DNA of 64,000 nucleotides from Pseudomonadota bacterium (GTDB lineage: Bacteria; Bdellovibrionota_B; Oligoflexia; Oligoflexales; CAIYRB01). Shown here piece after piece: positions 22,261 to 31,608 of the stretch. The translations under genes and the position numbers were made by a program. Within the stretch, counting starts at the first letter, position 1, and each line of letters begins with the position of its first letter. The stretch is from positions 62,001 through 126,000 of the forward strand of contig JAPLFY010000030.1 in NCBI GenBank assembly GCA_026390435.1, written 5' to 3'. The notes beneath the pieces are model-generated. The model worked only from the letters and a program-made list of their open reading frames with translations. It had not been told where the DNA came from and ran no database searches.

Positions 22261-22293
22261 GATTTTCTCACTAGTACGCCAGCGACAGACAGA

Positions 22294-22333
22294 AGCGGCA
22301 TCAACTTAAGTGTTTGATGCCGCTGTTTTTTTT
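22294..22333 (+). terminator. Rho-independent terminator of the atpIBE operon
   Basis: A perfect 11-base stem (AGCGGCATCAA pairing with TTGATGCCGCT, 22294-22304 and 22314-22324) with a nine-base loop is followed by G and eight T. It lies 34 bases after atpE and closes the first ATP-synthase operon. Confidence 0.93.
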
Positions 22334-22339
22334 GGATTG

Positions 22340-22355
22340 TGTTCCACGTGGAACA
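22340..22355. promoter_or_regulatory. parS: parS site 1
   Basis: The perfect palindrome TGTTCCACGTGGAACA matches the bacterial parS consensus bound by ParB. It lies seven bases past the T-run of the atpE terminator. Confidence 0.93.
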
Positions 22356-22923
22356 ATCTTTGATTGCGGGTCATTTTTAGAAATTTCTATGATGAGTTAG
22401 CCCAGTAAAATTTTCAAAGTTGCCGTTTTCGCCGCCCCTCTTTTCTCCGGCGGGCCCAACTTCTCCGACTGTGGTGACGTCGAACAAGGCGCCTAGGCCT
22501 TGCCGAGTCTGTGAGCGGGGATATTGAGTTTGAAATGGCCCTGAGCAGGAACGGGGTCCCGTGGGTACCCATTAGCGGGTCGGGTGGCTTCGGGCCGGAC
22601 CAAATTAATGATGCGGCTAGGTGAGCTGTGCGTGCGCATCAGGAAGACGCCAATGGTCCTGATTGGCCGAGGCTCGGGCCCACCGTCTTAGCCCCACAAA
22701 CACGCGCCCGCGTTGATTTGGTGATCCTCAACATGTACCTGTCCGCATGCTTCGGGCTTAGATGGCGGTCCTTTAGGGCAGCCGCGCTGCGGACGTGCCG
22801 AGGCGGCCTAAAGTCTGGCGCGCGAGTTTGCGGGTATCAGGGTTATTTTCGCCGCGTCGACGGCACCGTATTGGGCAAATGGGTCCCACGTGGTGTTGTA
22901 GTTGTAGTTGCGGGAAGCCTCGA

Positions 22924-22939
22924 TGTTCCACGTGGAACA
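22924..22939. promoter_or_regulatory. parS: parS site 2
   Basis: TGTTCCACGTGGAACA, identical to site 1, in the GC-rich part of the spacer 584 bases further on. Confidence 0.93.
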
Positions 22940-23429
22940 ATTCCCAGGCGGCCTTGTTTTCATCAGAGAAACGGGAGGTTAAGAGCGAATCGCTCGAGAC
23001 CGCTACCCCGGTAGCGTGCGGGGAAATGTGTCGTCTGGCCAGTATCCATTCATGCCCGAAAGGGCAGATCTCGGATCTCGGGGGCGGAGCGGGACTTGGG
23101 AGTGTTACAGATAGGCTAGCTTTCATAGCAACGACCCTTGGTAGCTTTTGTCAGTGACCTATTTCGGGTCATGTCGCTTCGCCGCCTCTTTTAGAGCATC
23201 GGCACTACGTACCGTCGTCTTTGACTTATGAAGCACCCGATTTTGGTGTGGCATGGTTGTCTGCCGTCGGCGCGGGGCGGGGCGGCGACCGTGGTGCCTG
23301 AGCCCACTACGAAAAGCGTCGTGACTCAGCGGAAAACCCGGCGAATTTACCTTAAGTCCACGTCGCCCGCACCCCACGCAAAGACGGCAACTCACCGTAA
23401 TTATGGCACTAAGCGGCAATTATTCGGTG

Positions 23430-23445
23430 TGTTCCACGTGGAACA
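23430..23445. promoter_or_regulatory. parS: parS site 3, inside a 24-base perfect palindrome
   Basis: TGTTCCACGTGGAACA again, but here the symmetry extends four bases on each side (GGTG/CACC), giving a perfect 24-base palindrome at 23426-23449. Confidence 0.94.
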
Positions 23446-23575
23446 CACCACCTATTTGGCTAGCCAAAACAGTCTATCCTCGAAAATATCCTAATCACAT
23501 CTGTAAAGTTCGGTAAATCCGCCGTGAATTATGCTGAAAAAGCGTTGGATTTACCTATTCACTTCGAAAAGCGGA

Positions 23576-23699
23576 TTTTTTGCCAAAAAAAGCATTTTTG
23601 GTGTCAAAAAAAGTTTTTTACTGAGAAAAAACGATTTTTTTCAGAAAAAAGAACTTTTTCGGTGACAAAAGAGCCTTTGCTCCAAAAAAATTAAGTTTT
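23576..23699. other. Helically phased A/T-tract element (probable intrinsically curved DNA)
   Basis: Thirteen homopolymer tracts of three to seven A or T occur in 124 bases, alternating T and A. Their centres lie at about 23578, 23588, 23597, 23609, 23616, 23628, 23638, 23647, 23657, 23668, 23677, 23687 and 23697, a mean spacing of about 9.9 bases. Tracts repeated near the helical period are known to bend DNA. The element lies between parS sites 3 and 4, upstream of parA. Confidence 0.75.
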
Positions 23700-23739
23700 C
23701 GTATAAATCCCCGTACTAAATGGATTTTTCATAGCAAAT

Positions 23740-23755
23740 TGTTCCACGTGAAACA
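23740..23755. promoter_or_regulatory. parS: parS site 4
   Basis: TGTTCCACGTGAAACA, one mismatch from perfect symmetry and matching the classical TGTTNCACGTGAAACA consensus. It lies 52 bases, about five helical turns, before site 5. Confidence 0.94.
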
Positions 23756-23762
23756 AAAATAA

Positions 23763-23781
23763 AAACAAAAGAATTTTGTTT
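23763..23781. repeat. Inverted repeat between parS sites 4 and 5
   Basis: AAACAAAA-gaa-TTTTGTTT, a perfect eight-base inverted repeat with a three-base centre, lies midway between the two parA-proximal parS sites. It could be part of the parA promoter region. Confidence 0.6.
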
Positions 23782-23791
23782 ATAGCCGAAA

Positions 23792-23807
23792 TGTTCCACG
23801 TGAAACA
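23792..23807. promoter_or_regulatory. parS: parS site 5, in the parA leader
   Basis: TGTTCCACGTGAAACA, identical to site 4, 103 bases before the parA ATG. ParB spreading from here could repress parAB, as known in other par loci. Confidence 0.94.
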
Positions 23808-23910
23808 ATTTGAGGTGGGGCAAGGCGCGTTAAGCTCTTCTCAAAGGGCAAGCCCATTGCTATAGTCGGCCCCTTGTCCCTCCAATTGTGTTCGCAGCGG
23901 AGACAGTCCA

Positions 23911-24744
23911 ATGGCCCGTGTAATAGCGGTTTCCAACCAAAAGGGAGGCGTGGGAAAAACCACTTCTGCCATAAATATAGCAGCTTGTCTGGCGGCGGCC
24001 GAAAAGCGGGTCCTTGTAATTGACTTGGATCCTCAGGCGAACGCGGGGAGTGGGCTTGGTATATATCGAGGCGACTTCGACACTAGTATGTATGACGTTC
24101 TGGTTGACGAAGTCCCTATCACGACGGCAATACTGCACACGGAACTCAAGTGCCTTGACCTTGCCCCATCCGTTCAGGATTTAGTCGGTGCCGAGGTCGA
24201 GTTGGTGTCGGCTATAGGGCGCGAGGCTCGGCTCAAAGAGGCTCTCGAGCCGGTCCAAAAGCTTTACGACTTTATTATTATCGACTGTCCGCCGGCCCTC
24301 GGAATATTGACAGTAAATGCTCTGACGGCAGCTGACGCGGTGCTGATACCCCTGCAGTGTGAGTACTACGCGATGGAGGGACTGTCTCAGCTCATTAAAA
24401 CCATCTCGTTGATCAAAAAGAAGCTGAATCCAGGGTTAGAGCGGGAAGGTATTTTGCTGACCATGTACGATCGTCGTAACAACTTGTCGCACCAAGTCGA
24501 GCAGGATATCAGAGCTCATTTTGGCGATGAAGTATTTCCGGTCGTGATTCCGCGCAATGTTAAGCTGTCCGAAGCCCCATCCCACGGCAAGCCAGTGATT
24601 CTATACGACATCAACAGCACCGGCGCAGTGGCCTATATGGAGACCGCGCGGCTGCTGATTAGACGCAACCAGGCTAGGATTACGGGGCGTCAGCGGGCAG
24701 AAAAAGGATCGCCGACTAAGCAGAGACCGTCCGACCATCAGTGA
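23911..24744 (+). CDS. parA: Chromosome partition ATPase ParA (Soj)
   Basis: A ParA/MinD-type ATPase that moves ParB-parS complexes over the nucleoid. The 277-residue protein has the deviant Walker A motif KGGVGKTT at residues 11-18, DLDPQANAGSGLG (A'), and IIIDCPPALG (Walker B). The C-terminal tail is basic and polar. It precedes parB by seven bases and follows five parS sites, so this is the chromosomal partition locus. Confidence 0.98.
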   Translation: MARVIAVSNQKGGVGKTTSAINIAACLAAAEKRVLVIDLDPQANAGSGLGIYRGDFDTSMYDVLVDEVPITTAILHTELKCLDLAPSVQDLVGAEVELVSAIGREARLKEALEPVQKLYDFIIIDCPPALGILTVNALTAADAVLIPLQCEYYAMEGLSQLIKTISLIKKKLNPGLEREGILLTMYDRRNNLSHQVEQDIRAHFGDEVFPVVIPRNVKLSEAPSHGKPVILYDINSTGAVAYMETARLLIRRNQARITGRQRAEKGSPTKQRPSDHQ

Positions 24745-24751
24745 GGAAGTG

Positions 24752-25696
24752 ATGACTATACGTGATAAAGCAGCGCCGCCTAGGCGGGGTGCCCTGGGCA
24801 AGGGTATCTCATCACTACTTGGTGATATAGACGGAGAAGGCCAAGAGGGTGAATCTGCGGCCGCTAAGGCGGCTGCCGAGGCCCACGCAAAGCGACGACT
24901 AGAAGCGGAAGTCATCAAGCTTGACGTGAACGACATCGACCCTAATCCGCGTCAACCACGCAAGCTGTTCGATGATAAGGCGCTGAGAGAACTGTCCGAG
25001 AGCCTAAAGATAGACGGCGTCCTTCAGCCTATCGTAGTGACTCAGTCGGATCGATCCGGGCGTTATTACGTGGTCGCGGGTGAGCGGCGCCTCCGCGCCT
25101 CGAAGCTCGCCGGTCTTCCTACGGTCCCGGCGATCGTGCGCGAGGGCGCAGCGAATGACCTTTTACGCCTAGCACTGATCGAAAATATTCAGCGCGCCGA
25201 TCTCAACGTACTAGAAGAGGCCGAAGCCTACGCCGCTCTGATCAAGGATTACGGACTGACGCAAGAACAGTGCGCAGATCGAGTTGGAAAAGAGCGATCC
25301 ACGGTAGCGAACTCACTACGGATGCTTACCTTACCCAAGGAGCTCCAGGACGATATTGTGACCGCCCGGTTAACAATGGGCCATGGGCGCGCGATTCTGT
25401 CGCTGGACGACAAGAAGTTGATGCTCCGTTGTCGCGACATAGTCATAAAAAAGTCGCTCAGCGTGAGGCAAACCGAACAACTTTGCAAAAATATAAAGGC
25501 CCCGGTCAAGAGTGACGGCAAGTCCTCCGCGATCAAGGATGAGGCCGACCTTCAGTACATCACCGAAAGTCTACGCACTTATCTTCACACCAAAGTCAGA
25601 GTCGCCGGCAGCACTAGTAGAGGCAAAATAGAAGTCTCGTATTTCTCGGCGGCAGAGCTCGAGCGACTTTTAAAAGTTATGGGACATCGCTTTTAA
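24752..25696 (+). CDS. parB: Chromosome partition protein ParB (Spo0J)
   Basis: A CTP-dependent DNA clamp that loads at parS and spreads. In 314 residues: the N-terminal ParA-contact motif (RRGALGKGISSLLGD), the ParB/Srx CTP-binding domain with GERRLRASKLAGL and ENIQRADLNVLEEA, a helix-turn-helix (LTQEQCADRVGKERSTVANSLRML) and a C-terminal dimerisation domain. A GTG lies at 24749, but the ATG at 24752 has the better distance to the AGGA that overlaps the parA stop. Confidence 0.98.
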   Translation: MTIRDKAAPPRRGALGKGISSLLGDIDGEGQEGESAAAKAAAEAHAKRRLEAEVIKLDVNDIDPNPRQPRKLFDDKALRELSESLKIDGVLQPIVVTQSDRSGRYYVVAGERRLRASKLAGLPTVPAIVREGAANDLLRLALIENIQRADLNVLEEAEAYAALIKDYGLTQEQCADRVGKERSTVANSLRMLTLPKELQDDIVTARLTMGHGRAILSLDDKKLMLRCRDIVIKKSLSVRQTEQLCKNIKAPVKSDGKSSAIKDEADLQYITESLRTYLHTKVRVAGSTSRGKIEVSYFSAAELERLLKVMGHRF

Positions 25697-25837
25697 ACTC
25701 AGTCGCAACTCAAGCGCCCAAAAATTTAATTATCGAAACAGCGCAAATCGGCTTGTTCGTTTGGCAAAAGTGCGTTAATCAGGGTCGCCCATGCTGTTCG
25801 CCTTATTTTTAGTTTGCATTGCTCGCAGGTAACATCG

Positions 25838-26269
25838 ATGGCTACGCTAAATCTTATACCTAACCCCATGGTCCTCGGCGCTCAGATCGGCGTGTTCTAT
25901 TTAAACTTCATCGCCGTCAAGAAATTATTCGTCCAACCATATCTTTCCGTGCGCGATCGCCGCCAGGCACTCACCTTCGGCAGCCAGGACGAGGCGACGA
26001 AGGCCTTGGCCCGCTGTGATCGCATCAGTAAGGACATCGAGTCCAGATATATTGCTTCGGCTACGGAGGCTAAGGCTGATCGCGAACAATTGCGCGAACA
26101 AGCTAAAATTACCCGGCAAACACTGCTTAGCGCCGCGGAAAAGGTCGCTAAGGCCGAGATAGCAAATGTGGAAAAGCAGATTCGCGAAGATCTGGCTACG
26201 GAGAAAGAAAAAATACCAGGCGTAATCAAGTCTTTGTCGGACGAAGTTTACAAGCTCGCCCTGATCTGA
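25838..26269 (+). CDS. ATP synthase Fo subunit b' (first of two b-type subunits)
   Basis: A 143-residue peripheral-stalk subunit: one N-terminal hydrophobic helix (VLGAQIGVFYLNFIAV) followed by a long charged coiled coil. Two different b-type genes in tandem mean that the stalk is probably a b/b' heterodimer, as in many deltaproteobacterial-type operons. The ATG at 25838 has AGGTAA ahead of it and is preferred to the TTG at 25814. A 141-base gap separates it from parB. Confidence 0.88.
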   Translation: MATLNLIPNPMVLGAQIGVFYLNFIAVKKLFVQPYLSVRDRRQALTFGSQDEATKALARCDRISKDIESRYIASATEAKADREQLREQAKITRQTLLSAAEKVAKAEIANVEKQIREDLATEKEKIPGVIKSLSDEVYKLALI

Positions 26270-26285
26270 TCGGAGATGTCGGGAT

Positions 26286-26789
26286 ATGGAAGATCATTTT
26301 GATGTGTTGATGGGAGTTATTCTTCCATACGCGAACTTCGCAATCTTTTTGGGATTGGCGATTTATTTTTTCCGCAAGCCAGCCGCAGCTGCAGCGAAAA
26401 AGCGCCGCGAGCAATACAGTAAGCTTGTCGCCGAAGCTACGGCTGCTCGAGATGCCGCTGTCTCTAAGCTTAACGAATTAAAAAATCGGGAAGAGTCGCT
26501 TGCCGATGAATTAGCGAGTATAAAGGCAGACTCGCGCGAGAGCGCAGAGCAAGAGGCTTCCAAAATCGTTGCGGATGCAGAGCGGCTCGCCACCCACCTG
26601 CGGGCCGAGGCGGGGCGGATAGCAGCGGCGGAAGTGGCAAAGGCCCGCGCCGAACTGCGCAAGGAGATTGTCGACACGGTCACCGCCAGTGTGAAAGAAA
26701 AATTAGTGCGCGAATTAAGCGTAGATACGCAGTTGGTTTTGGCTCGCAAAAAGATAGATGAATTGAAGCACGTCGGCGCGGATAGCTGA
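26286..26789 (+). CDS. atpF: ATP synthase Fo subunit b
   Basis: A 167-residue b subunit with an N-terminal membrane helix (YANFAIFLGLAIYFFRKPAAAA) and a long alanine- and glutamate-rich coiled coil that reaches F1. The FFRKP junction after the helix is typical. It lies 16 bases after the b' gene and seven bases before atpH. Confidence 0.95.
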   Translation: MEDHFDVLMGVILPYANFAIFLGLAIYFFRKPAAAAAKKRREQYSKLVAEATAARDAAVSKLNELKNREESLADELASIKADSRESAEQEASKIVADAERLATHLRAEAGRIAAAEVAKARAELRKEIVDTVTASVKEKLVRELSVDTQLVLARKKIDELKHVGADS

Positions 26790-26796
26790 GGTTTAC

Positions 26797-27342
26797 ATGT
26801 CACGGATTGCTAAACGTTATGCACAGGCCCTGTTGAAGTTAACAGCAGGGGACCTTGGTAAAGCAAAAAACTACCGCGATAGTTTGAATGAATTGAAGGC
26901 CCTTTTTAGCCTTAACGAGGCGGCCAAGGTTCTTTGCAGCCCCGTTATGCCGAACGACCTAAAAAAGAGCCTGCTTTCATACGGGCTGAAGGTGGCTAAT
27001 GCTGGTGACGAGCTTAGTCGGATGGTCAACACCGTGGTCGATGCTGGGCGTGTCAGTTTTTTGCCGCAGGTTATCGACGTATTCGCCAAGCTGATCGATG
27101 AGGCGGAGGGAAAAGTGCATGCGGAAGTTACCTCCGCTGTTTCATTACCGCCTGAAGATACTAAACAGATTGCAACCGCGCTAAGTCACTTACTCGGCAA
27201 AAAAGCAGAGATTACGCAGCTAGTTGATAGCTCGCTAGTCGGGGGATTTGTCGTCAAAGTCGGTGATTATGTGGTCGACCTAAGCTTGAAAACCAAGCTC
27301 GAAGGTCTGGCCAACGCCGCGGTCCAAGATACTTTTCGTTAA
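26797..27342 (+). CDS. atpH: ATP synthase F1 subunit delta
   Basis: A 181-residue delta subunit, connecting the b/b' stalk to the top of F1. It has the family N-terminus (IAKRYAQALLKL) and the C-terminal signature VDSSLVGGFVVKVGDYVVDLSLKTKLEGL. It lies 12 bases before atpA. Confidence 0.97.
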   Translation: MSRIAKRYAQALLKLTAGDLGKAKNYRDSLNELKALFSLNEAAKVLCSPVMPNDLKKSLLSYGLKVANAGDELSRMVNTVVDAGRVSFLPQVIDVFAKLIDEAEGKVHAEVTSAVSLPPEDTKQIATALSHLLGKKAEITQLVDSSLVGGFVVKVGDYVVDLSLKTKLEGLANAAVQDTFR

Positions 27343-27354
27343 GGGAAGGCCGTC

Positions 27355-28866
27355 ATGAGCACAGAGAAGATCCGAGTAGAAGAAGTCAGCCGAATCATCA
27401 GTGAGCGAATCAAGAACTACGGGCAAACCGCAGAGCTTCAGGAAACAGGCACCGTCCTCGCTGTCGGTGACGGCATTGCGCGCGCCTATGGTCTTGGGGG
27501 CGTTATGGCAGGCGAGCTGGTTCAGTTTGAAAACGGAGCCCGCGGCGTAGTTTTGAACCTCGAAGAAGACAATGTCGGCATCGCCATTTTTGGAAACGTA
27601 AAAGGGATCGCAGAGGGCCAAGTCGTTAAGCGGCTCAAAGAGATCAATTCGGTTCCAATTGGCGACGCGCTTTTGGGTCGCGTGGTAAATGCACTGGGCG
27701 AGCCCATCGACGGCCAAGGCCCAGTTAACACAACCGAGACAGGTCTTGTTGAGGTCAAGGCCCCCGGAATCATCGACCGCAAGTCGGTGCACGAGCCTCT
27801 GCAAACCGGTATTAAAGCTATTGATGCCATGACCCCAATCGGTCGTGGTCAACGTGAATTGATCATCGGCGACCGCCAAACCGGCAAAACTACGATCTGT
27901 GTTGATACGATCATTAATCAAAAGGGCAAAGACGTAATCTGTATTTACGTTGCGATCGGCCAAAAGGCCTCGACCGTCGCCCAGGTCGTCGAGAAGCTGA
28001 AGCGTTTTGGCGCCATGGATTACACAATCGTGGTAGCTGCTACTGCGATTGACCCGGCGCCGATGCAGTTCGTCGCGCCATATTCGGGCTGCCGAATGGC
28101 CGAGTACTTCCTGCATAAAGGCAAGCATGCCGTCATTTTCTACGATGACCTTTCGAAGCAGGCAGTGGCCTATCGTGAATTGTCGTTGTTGCTCCGTCGT
28201 CCCCCCGGTCGGGAAGCGTACCCAGGCGATGTGTTTTACGTGCATAGTCGCTTGCTCGAGCGTGCTTGCAAGTTAAATGACAAGCTAGGCGCAGGTTCCA
28301 TCACGGCATTCCCGGTGGTAGAAACACAAGCGGGCGATATCTCCGCCTATATTCCGACGAACGTGATTTCCATCACCGACGGCCAGATCTTTCTGGAAAG
28401 TGATCTCTTCTTCTCGGGTATTCGTCCAGCGATCAACGCCGGCCTTTCCGTGTCGCGGGTAGGCGGAGCGGCGCAGGTCCCCGGCATGAAGAAGGTCGCC
28501 GGATCGTTGCGCCTCGAGTTGGCTCAATTTCGTGAATTAGCCGCGTTTTCTCAATTTGGTTCCGACCTTGACCAGTCCACCCAAAAGACTCTGAGGCGCG
28601 GTGAGCGTCTCGTGGAGATCCTCAAGCAGGGTCAATACGTGCCAATGCAAATTGGTCTTCAGATTGCCTCAATCTTTGCGGTGACCAAGGGCTACTTGGA
28701 TAAGCGTGATGTTTCGCGGGTAGGGGAGTGGGAAAAAGGCATGCACGAATATCTGCTTGCACGCTACCCGCAAGTAGCTGAGAAGCTCGAGAAGCGCAGC
28801 AAACTGGAAGATGTCCAAGGCGACTTGGTTAAGGCCATTGAAGAGTTCGACAAGGGATTCAAGTAA
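27355..28866 (+). CDS. atpA: ATP synthase F1 subunit alpha
   Basis: The non-catalytic nucleotide-binding subunit, 503 residues as usual. The P-loop GDRQTGKTT, the N-terminal ISERIKNY and the arginine-finger region [10 protein letters not shown] are present. The last base of its TAA is the first base of the atpG ATG (TAATG), so the two are probably coupled. Confidence 0.99.
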   Translation: MSTEKIRVEEVSRIISERIKNYGQTAELQETGTVLAVGDGIARAYGLGGVMAGELVQFENGARGVVLNLEEDNVGIAIFGNVKGIAEGQVVKRLKEINSVPIGDALLGRVVNALGEPIDGQGPVNTTETGLVEVKAPGIIDRKSVHEPLQTGIKAIDAMTPIGRGQRELIIGDRQTGKTTICVDTIINQKGKDVICIYVAIGQKASTVAQVVEKLKRFGAMDYTIVVAATAIDPAPMQFVAPYSGCRMAEYFLHKGKHAVIFYDDLSKQAVAYRELSLLLRRPPGREAYPGDVFYVHSRLLERACKLNDKLGAGSITAFPVVETQAGDISAYIPTNVISITDGQIFLESDLFFSGIRPAINAGLSVSRVGGAAQVPGMKKVAGSLRLELAQFRELAAFSQFGSDLDQSTQKTLRRGERLVEILKQGQYVPMQIGLQIASIFAVTKGYLDKRDVSRVGEWEKGMHEYLLARYPQVAEKLEKRSKLEDVQGDLVKAIEEFDKGFK

Positions 28867-29747
28867 TGCCAAGTTTAAAGGATATTCGCCGCCGCATAGG
28901 CAGTGTGAAAAACACGCAGAAAATTACGCGCGCAATGAAGTTAGTTGCCGCGGCGAAATTCGCGCGTGCTAACGCAGCTGTCGTGGCCGCCAGGCCCTAT
29001 GGCACAGCCTTTCAGTCAATGGTTGAGCGCCTGGTTGAGGCAGCGGGTGGTAGTGTACAGTCACCACTTCTAAACGAACGCGAAGAGCATAAGATTTTGC
29101 TAGTGCTTCTTTCGACGGATCGGGGCTTTTGCGGTGGCTTGAATTCGAATTTGTTCAGGCAGTCCTTGCAGTTTATCAATGCAAAAAGGCGTGACGGTGT
29201 TCAAGTAGACCTGATGCCTTGGGGACGCAGAGCTCGTCAATTTAGCGCAAAGTTGAGCTACGAAGTCCAAGACCCGCGGGAAAAAGTGCTAGATAAACCG
29301 AGCTATGGTCTCGCCAAGGAATTAGCAGCGGACTTGGTTCATCGCTTTGAACACGAGGGTTACGACCGGATTTATCTGGGTTTTGTCGAGTTTAAGTCGG
29401 CAATGTCGCAGGTTCCAAAATTTGCCCAGGTGTTGCCGGTAGGAAAGAGCCACTCCGGCAGGTCTCACAAAGAGCCGGAAGCTGGGTTTGGGCCGGATAT
29501 TTTGGTAGAGCCGTCGATTCAGGAAGTACTCGAACAGGTGTTAAAGAGAGAGGTGGCTGGATTGATCTTCCGCGCCATGTTGGAGGGCGCAGCGTCCGAA
29601 CACGGGGCTAGAATGACCGCCATGGATTCGGCAACAAACAATGCCAACGAAGTGCTGCGTCGGATGAAGATTCAATACAACCGCGCCCGGCAAGCAGCGA
29701 TTACTAAAGAACTTATTGAAATCACCAGCGGCGCCCAGGCCCTGTGA
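28866..29747 (+). CDS. atpG: ATP synthase F1 subunit gamma
   Basis: The central rotor shaft, 293 residues. The N-terminal helix (IRRRIGSVKNTQKITRAMKLVAAAK) and the C-terminal helix (MDSATNNANEVLRRMKIQYNRARQAAITKELIEI) that form the coiled coil are both clear, as is the STDRGFCGGLN segment. It overlaps atpA by one base and lies 22 bases before atpD. Confidence 0.99.
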   Translation: MPSLKDIRRRIGSVKNTQKITRAMKLVAAAKFARANAAVVAARPYGTAFQSMVERLVEAAGGSVQSPLLNEREEHKILLVLLSTDRGFCGGLNSNLFRQSLQFINAKRRDGVQVDLMPWGRRARQFSAKLSYEVQDPREKVLDKPSYGLAKELAADLVHRFEHEGYDRIYLGFVEFKSAMSQVPKFAQVLPVGKSHSGRSHKEPEAGFGPDILVEPSIQEVLEQVLKREVAGLIFRAMLEGAASEHGARMTAMDSATNNANEVLRRMKIQYNRARQAAITKELIEITSGAQAL

Positions 29748-29751
29748 GTGA

Positions 29752-31182
<1,431 letters not shown>

Positions 31183-31200
31183 TGCGAGAGGCTTCGGCCC

Positions 31201-31608
31201 ATGGCTGAACTACATGTGAGTATCTTGACCCCCGCTAAAGTGGTGGGGGTGTTTTCGGCTGAGCAGGCCCAAGTACCAGGGATCGATGGTTATTTGGGGG
31301 TGCTACCAGGGCACACCCAGTTAATTTCGGAACTTGGCGATGGTGAACTCTTGGTTCATACCCGGCAGGGTATCGAGAGTTACTTCGTGTCGGGTGGTTA
31401 CCTCGACGTAGGCGAGGGCAACCATGTCACGATTCTTGTAGATGTTGCCGAAAAACCAGTGGATATCAAAGTCGACAGAGCCAAGGACGCTCGTCAGCGG
31501 GCGTTGTCTAGACTTGCTGATGAGAGCGGCGTTGATGTGGTGCGAGCTCAGGCTGCACTGCGCCGGGCTGAACAGCGGCTTGTGGTCGCTGCACGGCTCA
31601 CTAAGTGA
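31201..31608 (+). CDS. atpC: ATP synthase F1 subunit epsilon
   Basis: A 135-residue epsilon subunit with the N-terminal beta-sandwich (VPGIDGYLGVLPGHTQLIS) and the C-terminal two-helix domain that can inhibit ATP hydrolysis. Its stop codon overlaps the GTG start of the glycosyltransferase (GTGA), so the ATP-synthase transcript runs on into sugar-modifying genes. Confidence 0.97.
   Translation: MAELHVSILTPAKVVGVFSAEQAQVPGIDGYLGVLPGHTQLISELGDGELLVHTRQGIESYFVSGGYLDVGEGNHVTILVDVAEKPVDIKVDRAKDARQRALSRLADESGVDVVRAQAALRRAEQRLVVAARLTK

Larger units (their letters stand above)
22334..23910. other. Centromere-like non-coding region with five parS sites
   Basis: About 1.6 kb between the atpE terminator and parA contains no credible gene: the open frames overlap one another, lack family features and are broken up by parS palindromes. 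Its left two-thirds are GC-rich with many small hairpins; its right third is A/T-rich with phased A/T tracts (23576-23699) and ends in two parS sites just before parA. Five parS sites in total suggest this is where ParB loads next to the origin. Relatives often have mnmG-rsmG upstream of parA; no remnant of those genes was recognised here. Confidence 0.8.

Noticed and set aside
22882-22897. Possible sixth parS around CACGTG
   Set aside because: Only the central CACGTG is shared; the flanks (GGTCC and GTGTT) do not match the parS arms.
22983-23171. RNase P RNA, tmRNA or SRP RNA in the hairpin-rich spacer
   Set aside because: The conserved core sequences of these RNAs were not found on either strand.
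22400-23420. Eroded mnmG or rsmG gene upstream of parA
   Set aside because: Expected from synteny in other bacteria, but no recognisable motif of either protein was seen in any frame.
22628-23494. Open frames of 88-128 codons in the parS spacer on both strands (22628-23014, 22773-23126, 22795-23157, 23228-23494)
   Set aside because: They overlap each other on opposite strands, have no convincing ribosome binding sites or family motifs, and include the FHVEH peptide that simply reads through parS.
27280-28245. Minus-strand frame of 321 codons
   Set aside because: It lies antisense within atpH/atpA, which are unmistakable genes; it is a codon-bias shadow.
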